From: Paraburkholderia fungorum
GTDB lineage: Bacteria > Pseudomonadota > Gammaproteobacteria > Burkholderiales > Burkholderiaceae
Assembly (NCBI RefSeq): GCF_902833645.1
Contig: NZ_CADFGE010000009.1
Coordinates: 248,001 to 312,000, forward strand
Direction: 5' to 3'
Length of the DNA stretch: 64,000 nucleotides
The translations under genes and the position numbers were made by a program. This document shows, piece after piece, positions 26,810 through 35,633 of the stretch; positions within the stretch are counted from its first letter, which is position 1, and the number at the start of each line of letters is the position of its first letter. Under the pieces are notes generated by a model that was given only the letters and a program-made list of their open reading frames with translations, had not been told where the DNA came from and did no database searches.

Positions 26810-27678
26810 GCCGCGCTCGTGGCCCACTGTACGAACGCCGTGCCCGCCTCGCGCAAAACAGACTCGCGGGCGTCCATACCGATGGCAGGCGCATCGTAGT
26901 AGACAGCCACCAGCAACGGCGCGCGCCCGGGCGGGCGCACGAGCGCGTAGTCGTTGGTCTCGCTGTCGACGCTGGTTCCGGGCCGGTCGGCGGCCTGCCA
27001 GCCGGCGGGCAACACGGCGCGAATCCGGTTGAGGCCCGGCTTGCAGTCCGTCATGCCGCGCTCCAGTTGCGCGCGCGAACCGGCGCTAAGGACGTCGGCG
27101 AGCAGAAGGCGCTGCGCGGTGGTGGCGATGCCCTTCGGTGTCGTGGTGTCGAGCACGCCGCGATAGCGGTTCGAGTCGGGCTCGTAGCGGTCCGAGCGCG
27201 TGACGGTATCGCCGAGGCCGCGAACGAACCGGGTCAGCGCCGCAGGGCCGCCGGCGCTGCGCATCAGCAAGATCGCGGCCGTGTTGTCGCTCTCGACCAG
27301 AACCGCCCGGTAGAGCGCGTCGATCGACAGCGCGCCGCGCGCGACGTTGGTTTTGGTCACCGGCGACGTGAAAATAAGGTCCTTCTGCGTGTAATGCACG
27401 AGACGGTCGAGCCGCTCCGCGCCGCTGTCGATGCGTGCCAGTATCTGCGCCGCGAGCAGTCCCTTGAACGTGCTGCACATCAGGAAGCGTTCGTCGGCGC
27501 GATGGCACAGCGTGCGTCCCGAACCGGTGTCGATGGCGAACACGCCGAGGCGTCCGCCACGCCTGCGCTCGATATCGGCGAGTGGCGATTCGGCGGCATG
27601 CAGCGCGGGAACGACGCCCATGCCGGCGAGCAGTGGTAAACCGATCAACAGCTTGCGACGCGTCCTCGAGTGAGTCAC
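26806..27678 (-). CDS. Class A beta-lactamase
   Basis: 290 residues. The N-terminus 'SRTRRKLLIGLPLLAGM' carries a twin-arginine motif before a hydrophobic core, so Tat export is likely, as for other Burkholderia penicillinases. Catalytic motifs: S69-T-F-K72, S130-D-N132 and E166 in 'RYEPDSN'. The third motif is R232-P-G rather than K-T/S-G; Arg in the Lys position occurs in carbenicillinases, but Pro at the second position is unusual. It reads in the same direction as the BlaI and M56 sensor genes, 50 bp after the sensor stop. Hydrolysis of penicillins is expected; the spectrum cannot be predicted. Confidence 0.88.
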   Translation of the reverse strand: MTHSRTRRKLLIGLPLLAGMGVVPALHAAESPLADIERRRGGRLGVFAIDTGSGRTLCHRADERFLMCSTFKGLLAAQILARIDSGAERLDRLVHYTQKDLIFTSPVTKTNVARGALSIDALYRAVLVESDNTAAILLMRSAGGPAALTRFVRGLGDTVTRSDRYEPDSNRYRGVLDTTTPKGIATTAQRLLLADVLSAGSRAQLERGMTDCKPGLNRIRAVLPAGWQAADRPGTSVDSETNDYALVRPPGRAPLLVAVYYDAPAIGMDARESVLREAGTAFVQWATSAA

Positions 27679-27728
27679 GGTTAGGTCCAGTTAGTCAGAG
27701 TGGGGAAAGACGGTGAGCGTGGTGAGCG

Positions 27729-29483
27729 TTAAGCCTGCTTGCGCGCTAGCAGGAGTCGTCGCATGTTGATTGCGTCGCGGCCGGGGTGCGCGTCCCGTCC
27801 GGCGTCCAGAAACACCATCGTGACGCTGTCCCGAAACGAGCGCAGGCGCATGATTAGGCAATGTCCGGCCGCGTCGGTAAAACCGGTCTTCGACAGGGCG
27901 ATGTCCCAGCCCTTTTTCCCGACGAGCGGATTCGTGTTCTGGTATTCGACGAGCTTGCCGTCGATCGGCACAAAACTGCGGGAGTCGGTCGTGGCGCGCG
28001 CGATGGCGGGATAGCGGGCCGCCGCGTTAACCATGACCGAGACGTCGCTTGCCGTCGACGTGTTGAGTGGCGAAAGGCCAGTCGGTTCGTCGATCGTCGT
28101 ATGCTTCAAGCCGAGCGCGGCGATCTTGGCGCGCATTGCGGCCTGAAACGCCGCGAAGCCGCCGGGATACTGATGCGCCAACGCATACGCAGCGCTGTTG
28201 TTCGACGACATCAGCGCGATTTGCAGCATCACGGAAAGCGGCAGGGTCGCGCCGGCAGGCAATCCCGTGCGGCTGGGGCGCGATGTTTCGGCTTCACTGG
28301 CGTCGATGCGGATGGTCCGGTTCATGTCGGGCCGGGCGTCGAGCACGACCATGGCCGTCATCAGCTTCGTCAACGAGGCGATCGGCACGATATCGTCGGG
28401 GCGCTTATGGAACAGGACTTCACCGGAGTTGTCGTCGATCACCACGACATGGTTCGATTCGATCTGCCCGATCGGCACGATGTCCGCCACGTGTTGCGAC
28501 GCGGACCCGGGCCACAGCGCCTGCGCCGTTACGCACAACGCAACGCAGCCGAACGCGATAGCCGGGACATGCGCCGCCCAGTTCGCGGAAGGCTGGACGG
28601 GCCGGCAGAGACGCTTGATGCGGTCCAGCAAGTGACCGCCCTGTGCCGACTGGGCGACCGGTGCATATTCCACGTCAGTCGATTGAAGAATATCGAGCTG
28701 CTCAAGCGCGAGCGCCAAGCGTCGCGGGTTCTGAATGAGCTTAGCGGCAATCTGATCGGCGACGCATTCCCGCTCGATGCGAATTTGCCGTGACAGCCAC
28801 CACACCGCCGGATGATAGAAAAGCAACGCCTCGATCACGCTTTGCAGCAGGTTGACCAGATAGTCGGCGCGCTTGATATGCGCGATTTCGTGCGCAAGCA
28901 CCGCTTCAAGCAGATCGGGCGGCATGCGCGTCAGCAACGCGGCCGGAACCAGCACCAGCGGCCGCCACCAGCCGATCGTCAGCGGGGTTGAGAGCTGTGT
29001 CGCCAAGCGCAGCGTCACGGGGCGCGGCAGGCCGCAACGCGCGGCCAGCGCGGCTACGTAGTCTTGCCACCGGGTGTCCGGCCAATCGGGGAACCCATGG
29101 CCGATCCGACGCACCCAAAGCAAGCCGGCTCCCAGACGGCACAACACGGCGGCAACACCGACCAGCCATGCTGCGACGAGCCAAGGCAGGACGCCGTCCA
29201 GCGCAAACGGCGCGCAGGCGTTTATCGGTGGGATGACATGGGAATCGGCCATGCGAAGCCACCCGGACGACGCCGCTTCGACGCCTCGATACACATCGAG
29301 CACCGGCACACCGAGACATAACAGCAGCGAAACGCAGAGCAGCGCATAGCGACTCTGCGGGTTCGCGCTGCGTAATAGCCGCAACGGTAACGCAGTCGCT
29401 ACACCGATTAAGGCGCCTTTCCACACGAAGTACAGGAGCGCCCATCCTAAAGCCTGGACGAGCGCCTCAGAAAAAGGGCTCAT
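27729..29483 (-). CDS. BlaR1-like M56 metallopeptidase fused to an S11 D-Ala-D-Ala carboxypeptidase domain
   Basis: 584 residues; start ATG at 29483 overlaps the BlaI stop by ATGA. N-terminal half: several transmembrane helices and the M56 zinc motif 'LAHEIAHIKRADYLVN' (H198-E-x-x-H202), with 'ERECVADQIA' further on. After a helix near residues 303-323 comes a periplasmic serine-enzyme domain. It has S369-L-T-K372, S426-N-N428 and K531-T-G533, and the pattern ('VVVIDDNSGEVLFHKRPDDI') of S11 (PBP5/PBP7) carboxypeptidases. It is not the class D-like sensor of staphylococcal BlaR1. It probably senses beta-lactams by acylation of Ser369 and signals through M56 proteolysis to BlaI. A cell-wall carboxypeptidase activity is also possible. 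Confidence 0.85.
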   Translation of the reverse strand: MSPFSEALVQALGWALLYFVWKGALIGVATALPLRLLRSANPQSRYALLCVSLLLCLGVPVLDVYRGVEAASSGWLRMADSHVIPPINACAPFALDGVLPWLVAAWLVGVAAVLCRLGAGLLWVRRIGHGFPDWPDTRWQDYVAALAARCGLPRPVTLRLATQLSTPLTIGWWRPLVLVPAALLTRMPPDLLEAVLAHEIAHIKRADYLVNLLQSVIEALLFYHPAVWWLSRQIRIERECVADQIAAKLIQNPRRLALALEQLDILQSTDVEYAPVAQSAQGGHLLDRIKRLCRPVQPSANWAAHVPAIAFGCVALCVTAQALWPGSASQHVADIVPIGQIESNHVVVIDDNSGEVLFHKRPDDIVPIASLTKLMTAMVVLDARPDMNRTIRIDASEAETSRPSRTGLPAGATLPLSVMLQIALMSSNNSAAYALAHQYPGGFAAFQAAMRAKIAALGLKHTTIDEPTGLSPLNTSTASDVSVMVNAAARYPAIARATTDSRSFVPIDGKLVEYQNTNPLVGKKGWDIALSKTGFTDAAGHCLIMRLRSFRDSVTMVFLDAGRDAHPGRDAINMRRLLLARKQA

Positions 29484-29866
29484 CGCTTGTCCTTGTGAAG
29501 AAACTTGCGGATTTCCTCGCGTTCTTCTTGAGTAACGTGCTTGCGCAATGCGGCCATCACGAGCGACTTGCCCGAGCCGGAAAACGCTTTGTGAATCAAG
29601 TCCTTCAACAAGCTGGTTTGCAGCGCGTTTTGGCTTTGCGCAGGTGCATAGACGTGGGAACGCTCGCTCTCGTCGCGCGTAAGCAGCCCCTTTGCATGCA
29701 TGATCTGCATCTGGCGCAATATGGTGGCGTAAGTAACGCCTGCACGCTCCTCTTGCATGAGCTGATGGACCTGTTTGACCGTGGCGGGGCCGAGTGGCCA
29801 TAGAACCCGCAGAAGTTCGAGTTCAGCGGCGGTCGGCCTGGTCGCGGGGGGAGCGGCTTTGGTCAT
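29480..29866 (-). CDS. blaI: BlaI/MecI/CopY-family transcriptional repressor
   Basis: 128 residues. Winged helix with the family pattern 'ELELLRVLWPLGPATVKQVHQLM' and 'AGVTYATILRQMQIMHAKGLL', then a helical C-terminal dimerisation region. Overlaps the M56 sensor start by 4 bp, so repressor and sensor are co-translated. In characterised systems the sensor triggers BlaI cleavage and derepression of the beta-lactamase. A matching palindrome lies 47 bp upstream of the start. Confidence 0.88.
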   Translation of the reverse strand: MTKAAPPATRPTAAELELLRVLWPLGPATVKQVHQLMQEERAGVTYATILRQMQIMHAKGLLTRDESERSHVYAPAQSQNALQTSLLKDLIHKAFSGSGKSLVMAALRKHVTQEEREEIRKFLHKDKR

Positions 29867-29912
29867 GGCGAAACCTAAGTAGAAAGACTGGCAGGACGTA
29901 GAATAATTGGTC

Positions 29913-29928
29913 TAGACAAAATTGTCTA
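29913..29928. promoter_or_regulatory. Probable BlaI operator
   Basis: TAGACAA-AA-TTGTCTA is a perfect 7-bp-arm palindrome with a 2-bp spacer, 47 bp upstream of blaI. BlaI/MecI proteins bind dyads of TACA/TGTA type; the GACA/TGTC core fits that group. It should control the whole blaI-sensor-bla-acyltransferase operon. The rest of the 302-bp gap to the Ada-AlkA gene holds no gene. Confidence 0.6.
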
Positions 29929-30134
29929 CATTAGGGCGGCCGCGTCTCTACTGCCACGACGTCTGTTCATGGCTTGCCTTCCGACAGTCGATCGGCGTCC
30001 TCGACCGGTGGATTAGGGGAGATCAACGGCAGTCGCGGACGTCAGCCTCCCGGCGGCACGCGCGTGTAGGCGGGATTTCATATTATGAGAACGCAAGCAC
30101 CGAGGCGGGGCGAGGATGATGTCCGTTTTTTGCG

Positions 30135-30164
30135 AGACAATTGACGCTATATCCCCTATTGTCT
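30135..30164. promoter_or_regulatory. Inverted repeat before the Ada-AlkA start
   Basis: AGACAAT (30135-30141) and ATTGTCT (30158-30164) flank a 16-bp AT-rich spacer and end 4 bp before the ATG at 30169. A TTGACG within could be a -35 element. The position suggests autoregulation by the Ada-type protein, but the half-site also resembles the BlaI operator core (GACAA/TTGTC), so cross-control is conceivable. Confidence 0.35.
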
Positions 30165-30168
30165 GGCC

Positions 30169-31620
30169 ATGAATCTCGACAGCGAAATCTGCTACCAAGC
30201 AATACTCTCCCGCGACCGGCGGTTTGACGGCTGGTTCTATGTCGGTGTGACATCGACCGGCGTGTACTGTCGGCCGATCTGTGGGGTTCGGCCACCAAAG
30301 TTGCTAAATTGCCGGTTCTTTCGCAGCGCGGCCTCAGCAGAGAAAAACGGATTCCGCCCGTGTCTTCGATGCCGCCCCGAACTCGCCCCCGGCGACGCCA
30401 TGCTGGAAGTAGCCAGTTCCTTGGCGAAAGCTGCGGCGGAATTGATTGAAGCGGGCTTCTTGAACGAGAAAAGCGTACCCGATCTCGCGCAACGGATCGG
30501 CGTTTCAGACCGGCATCTGCGAAGGATTTTTGAGGGCGAATTCGGCGTAACGCCGCTGCAGTTCGCGCAGACGCAGCGACTGCTTCTCGCGAAAAGGCTT
30601 TTGACAGACACGAACTTGTCGGTGACCGGCATCGCGTTGTCCGCGGGCTTCGGAAGCGCGCGCAGCCTCAATGAGCAGTTCAAGCAGAGTTACGGATTTG
30701 CACCCACACGCATTAGGAAAGCGGCCCCGGCAAAGGAAATGCATAGCCTCGAGTTTGATATGGGATATCGCCCGCCATATGCGTGGGAATCAATGATGCG
30801 GTTTTTGAGAGATCGAGCGATAGAAGGCTTCGAAGCGATTAAGGACGATACGTATACGCGCGTCATGACAGTCAAGGCGCGCGGCGCCCTCAGGAGGGGA
30901 TGGATCACGATCAGCCATCGACCCAAACAGCATAATTTGCATGTCAGTGTGTCTGCGGACCTGAGCGCCGTGGTGCCGCAGGTATTGGCCGGCGTAAGGC
31001 GTTTTTTTGACCTTGAGGCCCGACCAGACCTTATTGACGCTCATCTCGGCGAGTTATCACTGAGAACACCTGGAATGCGTGTGCCGGGATCGTTTGACGG
31101 ATTTGAAATCGCTGTGCGAGCGGTCGTCGGGCAGGCCATTTCGTTAGCCGCCGCGCGCGCTATCCTGGCGCGCATCTGTGAGGCTTCGGGTAGTCCCGTT
31201 TCAGGCCCACGGAACGAAGCGATGGTTTCCTTTCCCACAGCCGAAGAGTTTCTACAGACCGCCAGCACTGACCTGCTGCGAACTGGGCTGATGGACCGAC
31301 GCCTGCGGACCCTGCAGTCGGTGGCGCAGGCTATCGAAAGCGGGGTACTACGGCTCGAATCTTATGTTTCCTTGAACGAAACCCTTACAACTTTGCGTGA
31401 AATCGTCGGTATAGGCGAGTGGACTGCGCAATATCTGGCGATGCGAGCTTTAGGTTGGCCAAACGCCTTTCCCCCCGGAGATAGCGTGCTGAAGAAGATG
31501 ATTTCCTCTTCTACCGATACGACAGCGAGCTGTTTCTCTGATCAATGGTCCCCATGGCGATCATATGCGGTCTTACATCTCTGGGACAAGTACCAGACGG
31601 AACTACCCGCCGATGCATGA
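30169..31620 (+). CDS. Ada-AlkA fusion: methyl-phosphotriester sensor/AraC regulator with 3-methyladenine DNA glycosylase
   Basis: 483 residues. Residues 1-75: Ada N-terminal zinc domain with C34, C38, C65 and C68 ('VYCRPICGVRPP', 'RPCLRCRPE'); C34 is the expected methyl acceptor. Residues ~80-180: AraC-type double helix-turn-helix. Residues ~190-480: AlkA glycosylase with the helix-hairpin-helix-GPD region 'REIVGIGEWTAQYLAMRALG' and the catalytic Asp in 'FPPGDSVLKK'. It both senses alkylated DNA and excises alkylated bases, and should activate its own gene and ogt downstream. The fusion is common in actinobacteria and proteobacteria. Confidence 0.9.
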   Translation: MNLDSEICYQAILSRDRRFDGWFYVGVTSTGVYCRPICGVRPPKLLNCRFFRSAASAEKNGFRPCLRCRPELAPGDAMLEVASSLAKAAAELIEAGFLNEKSVPDLAQRIGVSDRHLRRIFEGEFGVTPLQFAQTQRLLLAKRLLTDTNLSVTGIALSAGFGSARSLNEQFKQSYGFAPTRIRKAAPAKEMHSLEFDMGYRPPYAWESMMRFLRDRAIEGFEAIKDDTYTRVMTVKARGALRRGWITISHRPKQHNLHVSVSADLSAVVPQVLAGVRRFFDLEARPDLIDAHLGELSLRTPGMRVPGSFDGFEIAVRAVVGQAISLAAARAILARICEASGSPVSGPRNEAMVSFPTAEEFLQTASTDLLRTGLMDRRLRTLQSVAQAIESGVLRLESYVSLNETLTTLREIVGIGEWTAQYLAMRALGWPNAFPPGDSVLKKMISSSTDTTASCFSDQWSPWRSYAVLHLWDKYQTELPADA

Positions 31621-31676
31621 GCCGCAACAAGTTTCACCATATCCGATTCAGTCCACAAAACAAAAAGGAGTACGAA

Positions 31677-32561
31677 ATGAACGCTCTTGAACTATGCGTG
31701 CTTGCTGCAATCTGGGGGGCGTCGTTTCTATTTATGAGAATGGGGGCGGCTGAGATCGGGCCGGTCCCTCTCATTGCTCTTAGGGTTTCGATCGCGGCCG
31801 TCCTGTTGCTGCCCATTCTTCGATCGAAAGCTGCCCGGCAGCAATTTCGCGAGCATATCGGTCCACTTTTCGTCATTGGCGTTACAAATTCAGCGCTGCC
31901 CTTCTGTCTGCTAGCCTACGCAACGTTGTACGTTACTGCCGGCGTGGACTCTATTCTTAACGCCACTACGCCGATGTGGGCAGCCGCTATCGCGTACTTT
32001 TGGCTCGGGGTGCCAGTTAGAAGGGTGCAACGAGCTGGCCTGGCCATTGGATTTATCGGCGTAGTAGTGCTTGCCTGGGAGGCAATGGGTTCCGGCGTAG
32101 CTGGATCAACAGGTGCGGTGCTAGCTGCGCTGGCGGCGACTGTTTCCTATGGATTTGCGGTGAACTATTCGAAGCGCAGCCTGGCTGGTGTAAATCCTTT
32201 CGTCTCTGCCTTCGGCACGCAGTTATTTGCGTCTCTCGTCCTCGCACCGCTTGCATACGTATTTTGGCCCAAGCATCAGATTCCGAATTCGACCTGGTAT
32301 TCAGTAATCGCTCTTGGTGCGCTCTGCACTGCCGTGGCTTATGTCCTGTTCTTCCGGCTCGTCGCGAATGCCGGAGCTCCGTATGCCGCCTCAGTTACTT
32401 TTCTCATTCCGGTGTTTGGCGTCATATGGGGCATCATGTTTTTACGTGAGCCGCTGACAGCCTGGACGGTATCTGGGTGCTTGATCGTCTTGCTCGGTAC
32501 GGCGCTGGCGTCAGGCAAAGTCACATCGCTGCTCATTTGGCGTTCACCGCAGAATGGATAA
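31677..32561 (+). CDS. EamA/DMT-family membrane exporter
   Basis: 294 residues; ATG at 31677 follows AAAAAGGAG, the longer frame from 31545 overlaps the preceding gene and is unlikely. Ten predicted helices in two EamA halves (starting 'LCVLAAIWGASFLFMRMGAAEIGP' and 'GAVLAALAATVSYGFAVNYS'). Such proteins export amino acids or metabolites. Sitting between ada-alkA and ogt it is probably induced with them. Confidence 0.85.
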   Translation: MNALELCVLAAIWGASFLFMRMGAAEIGPVPLIALRVSIAAVLLLPILRSKAARQQFREHIGPLFVIGVTNSALPFCLLAYATLYVTAGVDSILNATTPMWAAAIAYFWLGVPVRRVQRAGLAIGFIGVVVLAWEAMGSGVAGSTGAVLAALAATVSYGFAVNYSKRSLAGVNPFVSAFGTQLFASLVLAPLAYVFWPKHQIPNSTWYSVIALGALCTAVAYVLFFRLVANAGAPYAASVTFLIPVFGVIWGIMFLREPLTAWTVSGCLIVLLGTALASGKVTSLLIWRSPQNG

Positions 32562-32612
32562 AGGAAGGTTGCCCGCAAGCGCAGTAAACGGTCCCGTTGA
32601 AGGGATAAAAAG

Positions 32613-33104
32613 GTGAGATATATTATGGTTCCAGGTTACGCATTTCCAACACCGTTAGGTACGGTAAATCTGCGAATCGAAGATGATTATGTCACCGCTT
32701 TGGAGCTCGCTAACGATTCTGTGGGCGGATTCCGCAATCCGCCGAGCCAGCAACGGAGTCCAAGGCTATGTGAGCTCGTCGCAGGGGAACTGCAGGAATA
32801 TCTCGAAGCACGCAGGAGATCGTTTACGTTTCCTTTTTATCTCAGAGGCACACCCTTTCAACGACAAGTGTGGAATCTGGTTTACGCCATTCCGTATGGC
32901 TGCTGTGTCCCATATCAGTCGATCGCGGTAAAGCTCGGCGTTGGGCGAGCGGGTGCCGAGGACGTGCGTGTAGCCATAGTCAAAAATCCGATAGCCATCG
33001 TGATCCCGTGCCATCGGGTGCGTCTCCCGGCCGGCACGGTCCCCAATGAGAATTTCAATGCCCGCATGGCGTTACGTACGCTAGAGAGGGCGGATTGCGA
33101 ATAG
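32613..33104 (+). CDS. ogt: Methylated-DNA--[protein]-cysteine S-methyltransferase
   Basis: 163 residues from the GTG at 32613; an ATG at 32625 with AGGTGAG upstream is equally possible. The active-site motif 'IPCHRV' (Cys about 133) and the DNA-binding 'GTPFQRQVWNLVYAIPYG' identify an O6-alkylguanine alkyltransferase. It removes alkyl groups irreversibly from O6-guanine. Same strand and close to the exporter, so part of the alkylation-repair operon. Confidence 0.9.
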   Translation: MRYIMVPGYAFPTPLGTVNLRIEDDYVTALELANDSVGGFRNPPSQQRSPRLCELVAGELQEYLEARRRSFTFPFYLRGTPFQRQVWNLVYAIPYGCCVPYQSIAVKLGVGRAGAEDVRVAIVKNPIAIVIPCHRVRLPAGTVPNENFNARMALRTLERADCE

Positions 33105-33341
33105 GGAGGCGGTGCGTTGGCTCTTTTGCCAGGAACCTGAGTCGATCTATGCGCCAAGATTACAACGCTCAGTCAGTCGTTGATATCGCGGCGTCGCCTT
33201 TCAAGTATTCCTGAAATAAATTCCGACTGCTTCTCGTTCTCCAAAAACATACACGTTCTCGCTTGCGGCACTAATAGCTAGGCCGCGCGCTGAGGCGAAG
33301 CGAAGAAGTTGAACTTTAATTCGCATTAGTGGATAGAACAA

Positions 33342-34436
33342 ATGAGCAACCTTCCCCCACTTTCCGCTCTACACACATTTATTGAGGTAGGTAAATCCGG
33401 CAGTATGAAACGTGCGGCGGAATTGTTATGCGTTTCACCCGGTGCCGTTAGTCAGCAAATTAAATCCCTTGAAGAGAGGATGCAAGTACGTCTGTTCGAG
33501 CGCGCCCATCGAGAACTCCATCTGTCCGACGCAGGGCGAAGCCTTTTTGAGCAACTGTCTCGAGCCTTCGAAGAGATTCACCACACGTGGGAAAACACGC
33601 ATGCGTCGACCTCCAGGATAACCAAACTGACCATTAGCACGACCGCGTCATTTGCCAATTCCTGGCTGGCGCCCCGGATAGGGGGCTTTACAAAGCAGTG
33701 GCCGAACATTGAAATAAACATCGAAACGAGTCCCCGTCTCGTCGATCTTCGCAGAGATTTCGTTGACGTTGCTATACGCCACGGACTTGGTGACTATCCG
33801 CAACACGCGGTTACCAAACTATGGACCCCCGCGATGGTGCCGGTTTGCTCGCCGGCGCTCCTCGGCTCAGGTCCTGCTGTTTTACAGCCGATTGATTGCT
33901 TACAATATCCACTTCTACAGGATGCAGATCGTGCAGACTGGGCGCTCTGGCTACGGGCCCAGGGGATCGAAAGCGGCGCGGCGCGGCGGGGCTCGAGTTT
34001 TTGCGACGACGCTCTCTTGATCAAGGCGGCCGTTGCTGGCCAAGGTATTGCTCTAGTTTCTGACGTTCACGCATCGGCTGAGATCGCTAATGGGCGGCTG
34101 ATACGTCTTCTACGCACGCCTTGGCCGACGAGTTTTGCGTACTATCTGGTCGCAATTGAAGATCGGGCGGAAGAATGGAAGATTGTTGCTTTTCGCCGCT
34201 GGATGCTGGATCAGGTCGCCCTTGCGGAGACGGTGGAAGATGCTGTCGTCGATGCCTCTAATTCCATCGTAAAGGAACCTACCAGTGGAACGACATCAAT
34301 CGTGTCGACTACGTTCGTCTTAGGTGTCGACGTACAGAACGCTAAAGCGCCAGAATTCTCCGCGAGAGAAGAGCCTAACCGTTGTATCATTACCGAAGCC
34401 ACTGCGGAGCGCCAAGCGGATCACTGCCGTTCCTAG
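33342..34436 (+). CDS. LysR-family transcriptional regulator (GcvA-like) with C-terminal extension
   Basis: 364 residues. Helix-turn-helix at residues 1-60 ('LHTFIEVGKSGSMKRAAELLCVSPGAVSQQIKSLE') and a ligand-binding domain to about residue 300 with the GcvA-like 'DVAIRHGLGDYP' and 'SSFCDDALLIKAAVAGQGIALV'. About 55 extra, low-complexity residues follow the normal LysR end. GcvA-like regulators often control beta-lactamases (AmpR/PenR) or amino acid genes; here there is no divergent target, so the regulated genes are unknown. Confidence 0.85.
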   Translation: MSNLPPLSALHTFIEVGKSGSMKRAAELLCVSPGAVSQQIKSLEERMQVRLFERAHRELHLSDAGRSLFEQLSRAFEEIHHTWENTHASTSRITKLTISTTASFANSWLAPRIGGFTKQWPNIEINIETSPRLVDLRRDFVDVAIRHGLGDYPQHAVTKLWTPAMVPVCSPALLGSGPAVLQPIDCLQYPLLQDADRADWALWLRAQGIESGAARRGSSFCDDALLIKAAVAGQGIALVSDVHASAEIANGRLIRLLRTPWPTSFAYYLVAIEDRAEEWKIVAFRRWMLDQVALAETVEDAVVDASNSIVKEPTSGTTSIVSTTFVLGVDVQNAKAPEFSAREEPNRCIITEATAERQADHCRS

Positions 34437-34739
34437 CCCGAGCGTTATACCGCATCGCACGACGGATACCACGACATTCGGTGGCCGAATTGTAATCTTT
34501 AGGCGTGTTCTGTTGAGCAAAAACGAACCTATCTTCGCGCTGACTCTCAAGGCAGGTGGCAAGTTAGGGCGCAAAATACCCGCGTCGCATTTTTGTCTCG
34601 ACTGTTCCGCTTGGCGATCTTATGTGCTGCGAACGGGCTGATCGCGCGAAGCCCGCTTCCGTTCGAAGGAATTGAGCCGCTGACGTTTCGCCGGCGCGCC
34701 TCTTCGTCACTCCAGTGCGCATCGGCGCTTTCCTCAGGG
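34437..34739. other. Intergenic gap, no gene seen
   Basis: Separates the convergent LysR gene (plus) from the P-loop protein gene (minus). Open frames here lack ribosome sites and read through both strands. No strong hairpin was recognised. Confidence 0.4.
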
Positions 34740-35342
34740 CTATGCCCGTTTCGCTTTGTGCCGGACTGGCTCGCCTTTTTCGATCCGCTCGCTGCCCTTG
34801 TCTCGCACGGCACTTGCGAGCAAGCCGAGTCGCGCGTTGAGTGTCGACCGTTCGATGGGAGGCATCACGGCATCTGATATTGCCGCCGAAAAATCAGAGA
34901 GGACTCGATCAACAGCCCGTTCGCGCCGGTCTTCCCGCATGTAGTCGCAAATCTGTTCCCAGCTGGCCGCCGAAGAATTCAGCGGGACGATTTCGACTTC
35001 GATTAGAGGCTTATTTAGTGAGCTGATTTGAATATGGTGGAACCCACCAAACTGCTGCATCAACGCAAGAATCTCGCCTGGCGTTCTAGCGACATCACGG
35101 GAGACGTACACGAGCCGCGCGCCTTCCCCCATCCATGCACTCAAGGTGCTTGCTCGTGCCAAAACGACTTCCGCGTCTGGCTCATCCAAAATGACAACCT
35201 CTCCCTGCACCGTCAGCGGAAGATCACCGGCCGTGTGATCAAATACAACGTGATTCCCCCCAAGCGTAGAAGCCATAGAAACGGCCACGGTGGACTTGCC
35301 AGTCCCGATGGCTCCCGTCACAAGATAGTTTCGTTTCATCAA
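34740..35342 (-). CDS. P-loop ATPase-like protein
   Basis: 200 residues. Walker A 'GAIGTGKST' at residues 9-17, Walker B-like 'VVILDEPDAEVV' near 50, then 'ARLVYVSRDVARTPGEILALM'. Small size and architecture resemble plasmid/phage ATPases that load or sort DNA, but no specific family is recognised. It is the promoter-distal end of a long minus-strand gene series. Confidence 0.65.
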   Translation of the reverse strand: MMKRNYLVTGAIGTGKSTVAVSMASTLGGNHVVFDHTAGDLPLTVQGEVVILDEPDAEVVLARASTLSAWMGEGARLVYVSRDVARTPGEILALMQQFGGFHHIQISSLNKPLIEVEIVPLNSSAASWEQICDYMREDRRERAVDRVLSDFSAAISDAVMPPIERSTLNARLGLLASAVRDKGSERIEKGEPVRHKAKRA

Positions 35343-35354
35343 CCCTTCCCGTAA

Positions 35355-35633
35355 TCAAGCCAATACGACGTTATGGCGGCGCAGCGCCCGCTGAAATGCC
35401 CGAACGCAATAAGCGGGGTTCTGCAATCCAAACGGGATGTGCTCATAGTGACGATACTCTTCGTCGTAAAGATGCTGAAACCCGCCCTGCTCCGCTTTGG
35501 TCCTAAGCTTCCAGTGCCGGCGTCGATTGAACCACGCATTCACTGCCTCATAGGCCGGCATGCCAGATCTCGAATGACGGCCGCCCCCGCACAGCACCGC
35601 ACCGATGACAAGGCCCAACAAAAATTCTTCCAT
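35355..35633 (-). CDS. Small hypothetical protein, 92 aa
   Basis: Start at 35633 chosen because AGGAAGAGA precedes it; an upstream in-frame start at 35729 has none. A short hydrophobic N-terminus 'MEEFLLGLVIGAVLCGGG' (possible anchor) is followed by an aromatic/basic, soluble region. It ends 12 bp before the P-loop gene, so they are likely co-transcribed and may work together. Confidence 0.6.
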   Translation of the reverse strand: MEEFLLGLVIGAVLCGGGRHSRSGMPAYEAVNAWFNRRRHWKLRTKAEQGGFQHLYDEEYRHYEHIPFGLQNPAYCVRAFQRALRRHNVVLA

